Origin: Desulfosporosinus hippei DSM 8344
GTDB lineage: Bacteria; Bacillota; Desulfitobacteriia; Desulfitobacteriales; Desulfitobacteriaceae
Assembly (NCBI RefSeq): GCF_900100785.1
Contig: NZ_FNCP01000009.1
Span: 1-64,000 of the forward strand
Reading direction: 5' to 3'
Length of the DNA: 64,000 nucleotides
Shown here: in pieces, positions 34,284 through 44,117 of the stretch
Layout: every line of letters begins with the position of its first letter
Position numbering within the stretch: position 1 is the first letter of the stretch
Position numbers and translations under genes: made by a program
The notes under the pieces: generated by a model
Seen by the model: only the letters and a program-made list of their open reading frames with translations
Told to the model about the DNA's origin: nothing
The model's database searches: none

Positions 34284-35438
34284 TTACACAGAAATATCTG
34301 TGAGGGTTTTAACATTTCTCTCCTTGGAGGCTGTTTTTCGATAGCGAGAAAGATTCAATATCAACCCAATTTTAACTAAAGTTATCACAAGTGAGGCCCC
34401 GCCATAAGAGATAAGGGGCAGAGTAATTCCTGTCACAGGTAAAACTCCCGTAACAACTGCCAAGTTAATCGTTGTCTGAATTGCTAAAGAAGAGGTTATT
34501 CCATACCCTAGCAACCTGGCAAAACGATCAGGACATTCTCTCAGAACCTGATACGCTCGAGCATATAAGGCAACAAAGAGACATAACAAAAGTGTCGTGC
34601 CCAGTAGACCTAATTCTTCTCCAGCGATAGCAAAGATGGTATCAGTATGGTTTTCTGGCAGGAAGCCATATTTTTGCAAGCTCCGTCCTAAGCCAACCCC
34701 AAATAACCCCCCCGAGCCAAAGGCAATCTCTGCATTTGTAATCTGATATCCTTTACCCATAGCGTATTTCCAGGGATCCATCCAAACCATAATCCGTTCC
34801 CATTGATACTCTGTAGCACGAATAAAATAGAAGAGAGGCAACCCCAAAGTCGGCACGGCAGCAACAAACCAGATCGTGGGGATTTCCGTCTGTAAAAGCA
34901 TTACTGCACAGGTTAAAGCAATAACCATCGTTGTCCCCAAATCAGGTTGCTTATACACTAGGCCTAAAACAAGGACAGTGGAAGGAACAAGTATGCCCAA
35001 GGGAATACGCCAATCGCTGCCTCGTTGGATGGGATAACGATCAAGGACATGTGCATAAAAGAGTACCATAGCCAGCTTAGCAATTTCTGAAGGTTGGATA
35101 GTGACTCCTGCAACTACAATCCAACGGGCCGAACCATTAACTGTTTTACCGGCGTCCGTAAAAAGAATTGCAATAAGCAGCACCAAACTAACAATCACCC
35201 CGATTCCAGCGAACCGGCGCACAAACGTGTAGGGAATTTTCATAGCTATAATAGCGAAAACAGAACCGACTAGTGTCCATTTTAATTGCTGTGAGAAATA
35301 GTAATACGAGTTCTGAGTTGCATTGAAACCACGCACTGCCCCTGCACTTAATACCATAATTAAGCCAAAGGCTAAGACAGCTAAGGCAATATATAATATT
35401 GGAAAATCAATAGGCAGCGTCGGTTTTCGTTTAGGCAT
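34284..35438 (-). CDS. FtsW/RodA/SpoVE-family peptidoglycan glycosyltransferase
   Basis: The 384-residue protein has about ten membrane helices and SEDS-family motifs: WIVVAGVTIQPSEIAKLAMV (split for the Pro-Ser-Glu), KQPDLGTT, and near the end GITLPLISYGGASL. These carry the residues for lipid II polymerisation. It may be FtsW (division), or SpoVE (spore cortex) given the spoIVA neighbourhood; the sequence alone does not decide. The start is well supported by AAGGAGG-like upstream bases. Confidence 0.9.
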   Translation of the reverse strand: MPKRKPTLPIDFPILYIALAVLAFGLIMVLSAGAVRGFNATQNSYYYFSQQLKWTLVGSVFAIIAMKIPYTFVRRFAGIGVIVSLVLLIAILFTDAGKTVNGSARWIVVAGVTIQPSEIAKLAMVLFYAHVLDRYPIQRGSDWRIPLGILVPSTVLVLGLVYKQPDLGTTMVIALTCAVMLLQTEIPTIWFVAAVPTLGLPLFYFIRATEYQWERIMVWMDPWKYAMGKGYQITNAEIAFGSGGLFGVGLGRSLQKYGFLPENHTDTIFAIAGEELGLLGTTLLLCLFVALYARAYQVLRECPDRFARLLGYGITSSLAIQTTINLAVVTGVLPVTGITLPLISYGGASLVITLVKIGLILNLSRYRKTASKERNVKTLTDISV

Positions 35439-35512
35439 TTGAATCTCCTTCCTTCTATGCTAAATCCAAAATCACCAACAACCCAAACACTTACAACTGT
35501 ATAGGTCAGTAA

Positions 35513-35547
35513 AATGACTTCCCGTGTTTTAGAAACAGGAAGTCATT
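35513..35547 (-). terminator. Hairpin after ispH-rpsA
   Basis: AATGACTTCC and GGAAGTCATT form a 10-bp stem with an additional TGTTT/AAACA inner stem. The minus-strand T-run follows, 42 bases beyond the stop codon. Confidence 0.6.
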
Positions 35548-35588
35548 AGATTCTTACACTAAAGCTGAGCCAGAATTCAAGGCATATC

Positions 35589-37571
35589 TTAGTTTTCAGT
35601 AGGGAATTCCTTTCCTAAGGCATCACCAATTGTCATAGGTTTTATTTCAGACTGTGAGTCTAAGGCTTCTTGATCGCTGGCCTTAGCAGCATCTGCAATT
35701 CCCTCGCGTATACTTAAACTGATTCGTTTCTCGTCGGGCTTACAGTCTATAATCTTTGCAGACACCATATCTCCAACTTTTACGACCTCTTCAACTTTAT
35801 TGACACGATGATCCGCCAATTGAGAAATATGAACTAAACCATCTACCCCATCTCCAAGTCCCACAAAGGCTCCAAAAGGAGTAATCCGCATTACTTTGCC
35901 ATTAACAATAGTCCCAATCGGGAAGTTTTTAGCTGCTTGAGCCCAGGGGCTTTCCTTAAGCTGTTTCAAACCTAGTGACACCTTCCCAGTTTGTTGTTCA
36001 AGTTTTAATACTTGAACCTCCACTTCATCCCCAATCTTAAGCATGTCCGATGGATGCTTAATTCGAGTATAGGCCATGTCTGAAATATGCAGAAGTCCAT
36101 CGATTCCGCCAATATCTACAAATACACCGAAATCTGCCATCCTTTTAACAGTTCCATTCACCACATCACCATCTTTGAGGGATTCCAGCAGCTGTGTGCG
36201 CTTAGTTGCCCGCTCTTCCTCTAAGATTACTTTTTGCGAAAGAACAACCTTGCGCTTTGCAGGATCGTAATCAATCAAGCGCAAACGGAGAGTCTGACCT
36301 AAGAATTGATCCAAGTCTTCTACATATCCCAATTGAATCTGGGATGCAGGCACAAAGCCTCGCAGCCCTACATCTACTACTAATCCACCTTTTACAACCT
36401 CAACAACCTCGGCCTGAATTTCTTCTTTACTCTCAACTAGCTTCTCTAAACGATCTTTAGCTCCTTCTTCATCAGCCTTTCGTTTAGAAAGAACAGTATG
36501 CCCTTCTTCGTTTTCCACTCGAACAACTACAGCGCTAATTTGATCTCCGATGGATACAGTATCCTCCGGGCGAGTTTTTCGGGATACCGATAACTCACCC
36601 AAAGGAATAACACCTTCACATTTCCAGCCAATATCAACAAAGATCTCTTCCCTGGTAATTTTCACAACGGTACCAGTTACTTTTGTGCCGTTATGTAGTT
36701 CCGGACAACTGTCTAACCAACTCGCCATATCCATTTGTTGCTCATTCATTTCCGTCATTTTTTTGTAAACCTCCTCGATTATCCAATCTGGGGTAGAAGC
36801 ACCTGCAGTTAAACCTGCAATTTCAGCTTCTTCAAACCAAACAGTTTCTAGTTCATCCGCTGTTTCAATCAGATAGGTTTTTGTGCGCTCAGCACAGATA
36901 CTCGCTAATTTTCGGGTATTCGCACTATTCCGTCCGCCCACGACTACCATGACATCGACTACTTCTGCTAACTCACTGGCAACTTTTTGCCGCTCAGCTG
37001 TAGCATTGCAAATTGTATTGTGTACGATTAAATCATCCGTATGTTTTTGTAATTCCTCGACTATCTTAGCAAAATTCTCTGCTAGTTGGGTCGTCTGTGC
37101 TAAAACAGCCAGATGAGGATAAAATGGAAGCTCTTTTGCTTCTTCAACCGTCTGGATAGGGACTGCCTTATCCCCAGCCCAGCCGAGAATTCCCTGTACC
37201 TCAGGATGAAGTTTATCCCCCATGACAATAACTTGCTGCCCCTCTTGGGCAGACATCGCCGCCAAGCGTTGAGCTTTCTGGACAAAAGGGCAGGTAGCAT
37301 CCACCACTTGAACCCCTATGTTTTCCGCCCCTTGATAAACACTCGGCGCTACACCATGAGACCTAATAATCAGGGCTTGTTGATTAGTGACCTCTTTTAA
37401 ATCATCTACAACCTGGATGCCTTTTTCCGCTAAGCGTTTAACAACCTGCTGGTTGTGTATGAGTGGGCCGAGTGATACTGCATGAGATGTCTCCGATGTC
37501 CGTTCAGCCATTTCAAGGGCGCGCTTCACGCCAAAGCAAAACCCAGCCTTCGCTGCGCGTACGACTTTCAA
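35589..37571 (-). CDS. ispH: Fused 4-hydroxy-3-methylbut-2-enyl diphosphate reductase and ribosomal protein S1
   Basis: The 660-residue protein is a natural fusion. Residues 1-280 are IspH: the 4Fe-4S ligands lie in GFCFGVKRA (Cys12), DATCPFV and HNTICNAT, making the last step of the non-mevalonate isoprenoid route. Residues about 300-640 hold four S1 RNA-binding domains (for example DGLLHISDMA and DGLVHISQLA), as in ribosomal protein S1. The fusion is common in clostridia. The start is TTG 37571, nine bases after GGGGGG. It belongs to a series with cmk and plsC upstream. Confidence 0.95.
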   Translation of the reverse strand: MKVVRAAKAGFCFGVKRALEMAERTSETSHAVSLGPLIHNQQVVKRLAEKGIQVVDDLKEVTNQQALIIRSHGVAPSVYQGAENIGVQVVDATCPFVQKAQRLAAMSAQEGQQVIVMGDKLHPEVQGILGWAGDKAVPIQTVEEAKELPFYPHLAVLAQTTQLAENFAKIVEELQKHTDDLIVHNTICNATAERQKVASELAEVVDVMVVVGGRNSANTRKLASICAERTKTYLIETADELETVWFEEAEIAGLTAGASTPDWIIEEVYKKMTEMNEQQMDMASWLDSCPELHNGTKVTGTVVKITREEIFVDIGWKCEGVIPLGELSVSRKTRPEDTVSIGDQISAVVVRVENEEGHTVLSKRKADEEGAKDRLEKLVESKEEIQAEVVEVVKGGLVVDVGLRGFVPASQIQLGYVEDLDQFLGQTLRLRLIDYDPAKRKVVLSQKVILEEERATKRTQLLESLKDGDVVNGTVKRMADFGVFVDIGGIDGLLHISDMAYTRIKHPSDMLKIGDEVEVQVLKLEQQTGKVSLGLKQLKESPWAQAAKNFPIGTIVNGKVMRITPFGAFVGLGDGVDGLVHISQLADHRVNKVEEVVKVGDMVSAKIIDCKPDEKRISLSIREGIADAAKASDQEALDSQSEIKPMTIGDALGKEFPTEN

Positions 37572-37653
37572 AATTTAGAACCCCCCTAAAAATTGTAAAG
37601 AACTAATTCTCTATACTGTTCTAAAAATCCTGCCAATTTAATAGAGAAACATT

Positions 37654-38250
37654 TTACTTTGCTTCCGGCAGCTCAATCATCGCCTGCATTATACGATCAG
37701 CAATCCATTCCCGACGGTTTTCGACACCTTCCGGAGCTTTAAGCATCTGTGCGGTCAGAGGCTGACCAAGCACGATAGTAATTTTCCCCCAACCTTTAGT
37801 AAACATGTGTTTTGTCCCTCTTACCTTTACGGGAACAACCGAGGCTTGACTTTTTTCCATTAGAAGAACCATTCCAGGCATACCCTTTTGAATTTCTCCA
37901 GTCTTCGATCTAGTTCCTTCGGGAAAAAGCCCTAAGACCCCTCCGCCTTTTAAAATTGCCAAAGATTGTCGAATCGCATTCATATCTCCATGCCCCCGTT
38001 TAACCGGAAAAGCACCAAGCCTTGAGAAAATTTTTCCCAAAATCGGTAAGGAAAATAACTCTTCTTTCGCCATAAAAGAGACATGACGAGGAACACTACA
38101 AGCTGCTACAACAGGATCCCACATACTAACATGGTTAATCGCTAAAATGACCGGACCTTCACAAGGCATGTTCTCTACCCCTTGCACTCTCCATCCCATT
38201 AGCCGAAATTGCAGACGAAAGATTCCCTTAGCAAAACTATAAAACGTCAT
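37654..38250 (-). CDS. plsC: 1-acyl-sn-glycerol-3-phosphate acyltransferase
   Basis: The 198-residue membrane-associated enzyme makes phosphatidic acid. The catalytic NHVSMWDP (HX4D) is near residue 36 and the substrate-binding FPEGTRSK near residue 110. The start ATG at 38250 follows GGGAGG at the end of cmk, with a three-base gap between the genes, so the two are translationally linked. It is 82 bases upstream of ispH-rpsA. Confidence 0.94.
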   Translation of the reverse strand: MTFYSFAKGIFRLQFRLMGWRVQGVENMPCEGPVILAINHVSMWDPVVAACSVPRHVSFMAKEELFSLPILGKIFSRLGAFPVKRGHGDMNAIRQSLAILKGGGVLGLFPEGTRSKTGEIQKGMPGMVLLMEKSQASVVPVKVRGTKHMFTKGWGKITIVLGQPLTAQMLKAPEGVENRREWIADRIMQAMIELPEAK

Positions 38251-38253
38251 TGC

Positions 38254-38934
38254 TCAACCTCCCTGCACCAGCGTCAGAATCTTAGTAACTAACTCGTCAA
38301 TACCAATTCCTGTTGTATCGAGTATAATTGCATCTTCAGCAGGCTTAAGTGGAGAGACCTCGCGCTCTGTATCAAGACGGTCGCGTTCAACCATGTCTTG
38401 AGTAACCTCTTGTAAGGGCACTTCTTTACCTATTTTCGCAAGTTCTAACCACCGACGCTTTGCTCGCTCCTCAGGTGTAGCCGTCAAAAAGAATTTAAAA
38501 TCTGCTTCGGGCAAAACATAAGTACCAATATCCCGACCATCCATAACCACTCCGCCCCGGTTAGCCTCTAGGCGCTGAAGTTCGAGTAAACGTTTTCTGA
38601 CTCCAGGGTAAGAGGCCACAACTGAAACAGCACGGGATACGTCAGGGGAACGAATTTCCTCAGTAACCTCTTCTCCATCACACCAAACAATCCTCTTATC
38701 CGAATGATCTAGGACAATTTCAGTCTCTTTAGCAATCTGACTAACTCTAGTTTCATCGTCGATTGGTGCATTTATTTTAAGCACTTTATAAGCAATTGCT
38801 CGGTACATTGCCCCGGTATCAACATAAAAAAGCTTTAATTTCTCTGCTACAATCTTGGCAACTGTACTTTTCCCTGCACCTGCAGGGCCATCAAGGGCAA
38901 TCTGTAAGGCGTGCTGTTGCCTTTTCATCATCAT
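38254..38934 (-). CDS. cmk: Cytidylate kinase
   Basis: The 226-residue kinase phosphorylates CMP and dCMP. A P-loop GPAGAGKST sits at about 15-23; [19 protein letters not shown] and [12 protein letters not shown] follow in family order. It begins with three consecutive Met codons after AAAGGAG; the first is used here. It is the upstream member of the cmk-plsC-ispH/rpsA cluster, an order well known in clostridia. Confidence 0.95.
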   Translation of the reverse strand: MMMKRQQHALQIALDGPAGAGKSTVAKIVAEKLKLFYVDTGAMYRAIAYKVLKINAPIDDETRVSQIAKETEIVLDHSDKRIVWCDGEEVTEEIRSPDVSRAVSVVASYPGVRKRLLELQRLEANRGGVVMDGRDIGTYVLPEADFKFFLTATPEERAKRRWLELAKIGKEVPLQEVTQDMVERDRLDTEREVSPLKPAEDAIILDTTGIGIDELVTKILTLVQGG

Positions 38935-38945
38935 ATTTGCTCCTT

Positions 38946-39671
38946 TTACTCAATCATTATTTTAGCCGCGATAAGTGTAGCAACTATATTATTCAAAGCA
39001 TGCAGTCCAACGGAAGGATAAAGGGACTTGTATCGATCGTAAAGATAAACAAGCACTATTCCTAAAACAAAGCGTGGGAAAAATCCATAGGCCTGGAAGT
39101 GAAGCGCGGAGAAAATAATCGCACTTATGACTGCTGCTGTCCATTTTCCAAAGTAGGCTTGCAGACCTCCAAAGATAACTCCTCTAAACAAGGTTTCTTC
39201 AACAAGGGGGGCTAAAATGCCTGCCAACAGCAAATTAAGAATCAATGTATACCCTGAAACATCACCTAGAAGTTTGGAGTATACATCCGTCTCGGGAGGT
39301 GTAAACCCATAATTAAAAAGCGCAATAGCGTAACAAATATTAACCACCCATGTTAAAGCGTATAATCCTAAAACCTTGGAAAGGATCACTCGTAAAGGTA
39401 CATCCCTCCAGCCAAAATCAGCCCATGTCCAGCTCCTGACACGTTTTAGAAAATAGATTAACAGGGCGAAAGATAACTGTGTCAAAAAAGCGTTCAAATA
39501 CATTAAAACCCGTTCGTGGGGCCAAAGATCCATCAACCAAAACGTACCAAAAGCTAAGCCAACATAAATACTAATAACTCCACCTAATACCAAGACTAAG
39601 TCGACCCAATTTAATTTTCGATCGCAACGTGGACTTTCACCATCTGTTAGATTTAGTCCATTATTGTCCAT
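38946..39671 (-). CDS. CPBP-family intramembrane metalloprotease
   Basis: The 241-residue membrane protein has about seven helices. The CAAX/CPBP motifs are EETLFRG (about residue 158, the Glu-Glu-x3-Arg motif), ALHFQAYG with the His, and HALNN near the C-terminus. Members cleave peptides or act on prenylated or regulated membrane proteins; the substrate is not known here. It lies 12 bases upstream of cmk and may be cotranscribed with it. Confidence 0.85.
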   Translation of the reverse strand: MDNNGLNLTDGESPRCDRKLNWVDLVLVLGGVISIYVGLAFGTFWLMDLWPHERVLMYLNAFLTQLSFALLIYFLKRVRSWTWADFGWRDVPLRVILSKVLGLYALTWVVNICYAIALFNYGFTPPETDVYSKLLGDVSGYTLILNLLLAGILAPLVEETLFRGVIFGGLQAYFGKWTAAVISAIIFSALHFQAYGFFPRFVLGIVLVYLYDRYKSLYPSVGLHALNNIVATLIAAKIMIE

Positions 39672-39762
39672 TACTCACTCTCCTTCTTCTTAGCGGGCAA
39701 AATGTCTGAGCACATAATTCAATTAATTTTTTCCTAGACTAAACCCTAAAGGAGGAATTTTT

Positions 39763-40020
39763 ATGGATTCGTCAGAGATAACCTTACAAGTCTATCATCA
39801 TCATCTTAAAATTCCCATTGAAACCTATTTCAATACAGTCACAGATTTTCTAGATCCTTGGGATGAGCGGGCCTATCAATTTGTAGTTCATAAATACCTG
39901 GAAGAAGCAAAGGATAACGGTATCGTCGGAATGGTTCGTCAAGAAAGAGATGAAAACTACGTCTACCTAGACGCAGCCGTCCGGTATCCGATGGCCATGG
40001 ATGGCCGAGTGCCTCTGTAG
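39763..40020 (+). CDS. Hypothetical protein of 85 residues
   Basis: A clear AGGAGG six to seven bases before ATG 39763 supports translation. The small soluble protein is rich in Tyr and charged residues (YQFVVHKYLEEAKDN, then RQERDENYVYLDAAVRYP) and lacks signal or membrane segments. No family is recognised. It is read alone, divergent from the CPBP gene and converging on the HAD phosphatase gene. Confidence 0.6.
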   Translation: MDSSEITLQVYHHHLKIPIETYFNTVTDFLDPWDERAYQFVVHKYLEEAKDNGIVGMVRQERDENYVYLDAAVRYPMAMDGRVPL

Positions 40021-40054
40021 CCAGGGATGGCGAGAAGAGGCCGCAGACCATGGA

Positions 40055-40708
40055 TTAACTTAAAAGCAGCTTTCCTAAACTCTCAACATTTGGCGCAATA
40101 AAGTCAGGCTTTGCTGCTTGTAATTCCTCAGCAGTCCCATACCCATATCCAACAGCTATCACATCAATTTTGTTTTCTCGAGCACCATAAACATCATATT
40201 TCCGATCACCGATCATTACTGCTTTTGACAGTGAAGCATCAGGAGCTGTTTTCAGAACTTCTTTAATGACTGTCTCCTTTTCCGCCAATTGACCATTTAA
40301 CTCACTTCCCATGATAACATCAAAGTACTCTGCTAGTAAAAAATGTTGAAGAATTTTTTCTGCAAAAATTCTAGGTTTGGATGTTGCTAAAAAATGTTTA
40401 CAACCCTTTTCTCTTAACTGCAACAATAACTCTGGGATTCCAGAGTAAACTTCATTTTCGTAGAGTCCTATTTCTTGAAAGCGCCTTCTATAGGTCAACA
40501 CTGCTTCATTTAACAGAGCATCATTTTGAGTTTCTAGTAGTATTTTAAAACTCTCTTTTAACGGCGGCCCAATGACCCACTCGAGATCATCTGCTTTAGG
40601 TATGGGATAACCTAACTGACTTAACGCATACTGCACCGAGCGGGTAATCCCTTCTTTCGAATCTGTTAAAGTTCCATCTAAATCCCAGAGCAGAATATCG
40701 TAGCGCAT
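40055..40708 (-). CDS. HAD-superfamily phosphatase, phosphoglycolate phosphatase-like
   Basis: The product is 217 residues from ATG 40708, which lies five bases after GGAGG; the longer frame to 40720 begins with a TTG overlapping that site. HAD motifs are DLDGTLTDS (nucleophile Asp), FLATSKPR (Ser/Thr), and VMIGDRKYD with the acidic pair. A helical cap at about 20-85 makes it a subfamily I enzyme like Gph or PpaX. It probably dephosphorylates a small metabolite such as phosphoglycolate or pyrophosphate. Confidence 0.88.
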   Translation of the reverse strand: MRYDILLWDLDGTLTDSKEGITRSVQYALSQLGYPIPKADDLEWVIGPPLKESFKILLETQNDALLNEAVLTYRRRFQEIGLYENEVYSGIPELLLQLREKGCKHFLATSKPRIFAEKILQHFLLAEYFDVIMGSELNGQLAEKETVIKEVLKTAPDASLSKAVMIGDRKYDVYGARENKIDVIAVGYGYGTAEELQAAKPDFIAPNVESLGKLLLS

Positions 40709-40800
40709 ATAAACCTCCAAATTAGATTTTATTATTTCCTTAAATTTCCGGGATGAATCTAAGCTATTGCGGCTATTCTAAAACTAAAGGAGGGATATCA

Positions 40801-40992
40801 ATGTTTCATCAAAAACACTATCATACCCATGGAATGTTATTTTTTGTTAGTCTGATTTTAGCTTTCATTCTGGGACGTAAATCAGAGAGGTATGGTTTAA
40901 CCATAGTTTCGCGAGGGTGCGGTTGCTATGAAGATGACGATGAAATGGAAATAATGAGTGATTCGACGCCAACTAATAGTTACCCCCAATAA
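40801..40992 (+). CDS. Small His-rich membrane protein, 63 residues
   Basis: The start is ATG 40801, six bases after AAGGAGGG. The N-terminus has HQKHYHTHG, then one hydrophobic helix (MLFFVSLILAFILG), then a polar tail with GCGC and an acidic run. One membrane segment is likely. The role is unknown; the clustered His and Cys suggest metal binding. A strong terminator follows. Confidence 0.65.
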   Translation: MFHQKHYHTHGMLFFVSLILAFILGRKSERYGLTIVSRGCGCYEDDDEMEIMSDSTPTNSYPQ

Positions 40993-41057
40993 ATCAACTT
41001 GTTTCCTCAAAAGTCTTTCTAACTTTAATATATTATAGCACCTACCCTAGATTACCT

Positions 41058-41094
41058 AAATGAAACTCCGAGATTATTCTCGGAGTTTCATTTT
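41058..41094 (+). terminator. Strong terminator after the small membrane protein gene
   Basis: A perfect 16-bp stem with a 4-base loop (arms AAATGAAACTCCGAGA and complement) ending in TTTT lies 66 bases past the stop. Confidence 0.85.
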
Positions 41095-41400
41095 AATAAT
41101 AACTAAATTAGCCATTTCAGTGAGCAACCGATTGAAGTTCACGTCCACCGTTACCTGAGAGCCCAGCATTCCCACCCAACTTCCTTTGGAATGGGGGAGA
41201 TTATCCTTTATTTCAACGAAAATGCGAGTCTGCATTATTGTTAACCCTACTAGGTCTTATAAAGTCCCAAATTCATTCTCAAGGACGTTCCATTTACGTT
41301 TGACCTCCGCACAATACGTATGGGTATATTTACTCTCTATATATTATTGAGTATACTTTATTTAGTCAATATATAAGTAAGTTATAGTATAGAGGTGTGT
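41095..41400. other. Intergenic region upstream of cardiolipin synthase
   Basis: No gene or strong hairpin is seen. The last 70 bases are very AT-rich with TATATAAG and TATAGTAT near 41370-41390, which probably include the promoter of the gene at 41401. Confidence 0.5.
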
Positions 41401-42936
41401 ATGAAAAGGATATTGAAGCTTCTACTTAACAGGATCTTTTTAGTCGGCATACCTATTCTCATCCAAGTATTTGCTTTAGTCCTTGTCATTTGGAAATTCA
41501 GTAACTTCTTTGTTTATTTTTATGCAATTTGTACATTACTTAGTGTAGTAGCCCTGCTAAGGATATTAAGCGGCAAGGTAAATCCCGCCTATAAAATCGC
41601 CTGGATTGTTCCAATTATGCTCTTTCCCATCTTTGGTGGACTTTTTTATCTGTTATTTGGCGGTAAGAAATTAAGTAAGCGTTCAAGAAGAAAAATGAAG
41701 GCGATTCAGGAGAAGATGATCAAATTACTTGGTCATAACGAGATGCTTAGCCAGGAAATCAAAGCCAAAAGCTTAAGTGCATCCAATCAGTCATACTATA
41801 TAGAAAACTATTCCTTCTGTCCGGTCTATCAAAACACGACTTCTGAGTATCTTACACCAGGAGAGCGAATGTATGAACGCTTACTAGAGGAACTAACCAA
41901 GGCGGAAAAATATATTTTTCTGGAATACTTCATCATTGAAGAAGGAACCTTCTGGAATTCCGTACTGGATATTCTAATCGAAAAGGTAAGTCAAGGAGTG
42001 GATGTTCGTGTCATTTATGATGATGTCGGATGTCTTTTTACGTTACCATATGGCTATCATAAACAACTTGAACGAATGGGAATCAAGTGCTGTGCTTTTA
42101 ACCCCTTTATCCCAGTTCTATCGACTCGAATGAACAATCGTGATCACCGAAAAATAGCAGTCATCGACGGTTATACGGCCTTTACAGGCGGTATCAATCT
42201 CGCAGATGAGTATATCAATGCTTATAATAAATATGGACACTGGAAAGATTCAGCTGTCCTTCTTCAAGGAGATGCTGTTTGGAGCTTTACTATAATGTTT
42301 CTGTCGCTATGGAGTCATCAGCGAAATACAGATGAAGACTATGAACACTTCAAACCTATGACCAAGGATATAAAGGAATTCTCCTCGGATGGCTATGTTC
42401 AGCCTTTTGGCGACACTCCATTAGACGACGAGTCGTTAGGAGAAACCATTTATTTGAATCTTATCAACACAGCTGAGCAATATGTCTATATCTATTCCCC
42501 TTATCTCATTCTCGACAATGTGATGCTTACTGCCCTTTGCTCTGCAGCTAAGCGAAATGTAGATGTTCGAATCATAACCCCTCACATCTGGGATAAATGG
42601 TACGTTCATGCTGTGACCCGCGCAAACTATGATGCCCTTGTGGAAAACGGCGTAAAGATCTATGAGTACACCCCAGGCTTTATGCACGCCAAATCCCTGG
42701 TGATTGATGACAAGCTGGCTGTTGTCGGAACAATTAATTTAGATTACCGCAGTCTATTCTTACATTTCGAATGCGGGGTCTGGCTTTACCAAACACAAAG
42801 CGTTTTGGAAGTAACTAAGGATTTTCTTACGACCTTAGAACGATGTCAACCTGTCACATTGGCGGACTGTCGGGCTGTCAAATGGTACAAGCGTCTAGGT
42901 CGTTCTGTTCTGCGTGTTTTCGCCCCGCTTATGTAA
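41401..42936 (+). CDS. cls: Cardiolipin synthase
   Basis: The product is 511 residues from ATG 41401 after AGAGGTG. Two N-terminal membrane helices (about 8-60) are followed by two phospholipase-D domains with HKD motifs: the first in NRDHRKIAVIDG (about residue 240), the second in FMHAKSLVIDDKLAVVG (about 430). It joins two phosphatidylglycerols to cardiolipin at the membrane. Family length is normal. It is monocistronic and followed by a strong terminator. Confidence 0.95.
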   Translation: MKRILKLLLNRIFLVGIPILIQVFALVLVIWKFSNFFVYFYAICTLLSVVALLRILSGKVNPAYKIAWIVPIMLFPIFGGLFYLLFGGKKLSKRSRRKMKAIQEKMIKLLGHNEMLSQEIKAKSLSASNQSYYIENYSFCPVYQNTTSEYLTPGERMYERLLEELTKAEKYIFLEYFIIEEGTFWNSVLDILIEKVSQGVDVRVIYDDVGCLFTLPYGYHKQLERMGIKCCAFNPFIPVLSTRMNNRDHRKIAVIDGYTAFTGGINLADEYINAYNKYGHWKDSAVLLQGDAVWSFTIMFLSLWSHQRNTDEDYEHFKPMTKDIKEFSSDGYVQPFGDTPLDDESLGETIYLNLINTAEQYVYIYSPYLILDNVMLTALCSAAKRNVDVRIITPHIWDKWYVHAVTRANYDALVENGVKIYEYTPGFMHAKSLVIDDKLAVVGTINLDYRSLFLHFECGVWLYQTQSVLEVTKDFLTTLERCQPVTLADCRAVKWYKRLGRSVLRVFAPLM

Positions 42937-42937
42937 T

Positions 42938-42980
42938 AAAATGATAACCGTGCAGTAACGTCTGCACGGTTATCATTTTT
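42938..42980. terminator. Bidirectional terminator between cls and azlD
   Basis: AATGATAACCGTGCAG (42940-42955) pairs perfectly over 16 bp with 42962-42977 around a 6-base loop, with T-runs on both strands, between the converging cls and azlD genes. Confidence 0.88.
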
Positions 42981-43013
42981 GAGGAGAATATTTTAATTAA
43001 GTCGCGGCTATTC

Positions 43014-43334
43014 TTACACGAGTAATTTATCCAACCCCCAGAACACACTCATCCCAAAGAGGATTCCTAAAAATAAATTCGGTACGAATTTTGAAAAGAG
43101 AAATGTCAAAATTCCCGCCCAGAGAAAGGGGTTATTTACAATAACAATTGTTCCATTCGGTGTTATTAGCTCAGGAACAACCAAGGCAGCAAGTAAGGCG
43201 ATGGGGACAAGCTCGATAAAATCTCGAGCAAACCCCTTAACATTCTTTCCTTTAAATAATAGAAAAGGTAGTACCCGCGAACCATATGTAACAATTGTCA
43301 TTAATAAAACGGTTTCAAGCAATTGGATTGACAT
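43014..43334 (-). CDS. azlD: Branched-chain amino acid transport protein AzlD
   Basis: The 106-residue membrane protein has four hydrophobic helices (one RVLPFLLF segment at 20-27 is family-typical). With AzlC it forms a two-component exporter for branched-chain amino acids or analogues. It follows azlC by 29 bases and is the last gene of a run that begins at aroF (47436). Confidence 0.85.
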   Translation of the reverse strand: MSIQLLETVLLMTIVTYGSRVLPFLLFKGKNVKGFARDFIELVPIALLAALVVPELITPNGTIVIVNNPFLWAGILTFLFSKFVPNLFLGILFGMSVFWGLDKLLV

Positions 43335-43363
43335 GAATATCTTCCCTTCTCATGCTAGACCTC

Positions 43364-44113
43364 TTAAATACTCTTTTGGCTATCACAGCCTACACTTTCA
43401 GACGCTTTCTTCCCACGCCACCATGCCCCAATGCCTGCAGCAACAACCACACTAATAATTAAGTAAATTTTTCCGGGAATCAGAAGCTTTAAAAAAACTG
43501 CCAGAGCTGCAGCCAAGATATACGTCAAATAATTCTTCTTTGACAAAGAGGATGTTGTTAGGATGATGAACAAAGCTAAGAGGGCAAATTGAAAACCCGA
43601 GAACTGAATAGGGAGCCATTTACCAATTATCCCCCCTAGGATTGTAAAACTTACCCAAGTTGCATAAGCTCCTAGGTTAATCCCTAGCATAACTCTACGA
43701 CGGTTTTCTTCTCCCTCAACATTCTTCAAAACCTTTGTATTAAGCACAAATGTTTCGTCGGTAAGCCCTTGAGCTAAACCCAGTGACCAGGGGAGTGATC
43801 TCTCCGGGAAATAAGGAACAACCGACAAGCTCATGATAAAATGTCGAATATTTAAAATAAGGGTTGTAACACCAATCATTAAAGGGGTTGCTCCTTGATG
43901 GATCATTTCTATCGCAATAAACTGAGAAGCACCGGCATACACAAAGAGCGACATCAATCCGGCTTCCCAAAAGGTTAAACCGAACTGCGTCGCAAGAATA
44001 CCAAAGGTTATAGCCACTGGTGCATATCCAATTGCAATTGTCAATGATTGACTTAAGCCGTAGGTAAAACCTTTTTCAATAGTACCATTAGACGTATCAG
44101 CTTTGTAAGACAT
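43364..44113 (-). CDS. azlC: Branched-chain amino acid permease AzlC
   Basis: The 249-residue protein has about six membrane helices and the AzlC/YgaZ phrase FGILATQFGLTFWEAGLMS (first third), SQFIAIEMI and GLTDETFVL. It is the large subunit of the AzlCD exporter. The start ATG lies four bases after the aroA stop codon, so it is translated with the aromatic genes. That linkage suggests the transporter may move aromatic amino acids or balance their pools, but the substrate is not shown by sequence. Confidence 0.9.
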   Translation of the reverse strand: MSYKADTSNGTIEKGFTYGLSQSLTIAIGYAPVAITFGILATQFGLTFWEAGLMSLFVYAGASQFIAIEMIHQGATPLMIGVTTLILNIRHFIMSLSVVPYFPERSLPWSLGLAQGLTDETFVLNTKVLKNVEGEENRRRVMLGINLGAYATWVSFTILGGIIGKWLPIQFSGFQFALLALFIILTTSSLSKKNYLTYILAAALAVFLKLLIPGKIYLIISVVVAAGIGAWWRGKKASESVGCDSQKSI

Positions 44114-44117
44114 TAAG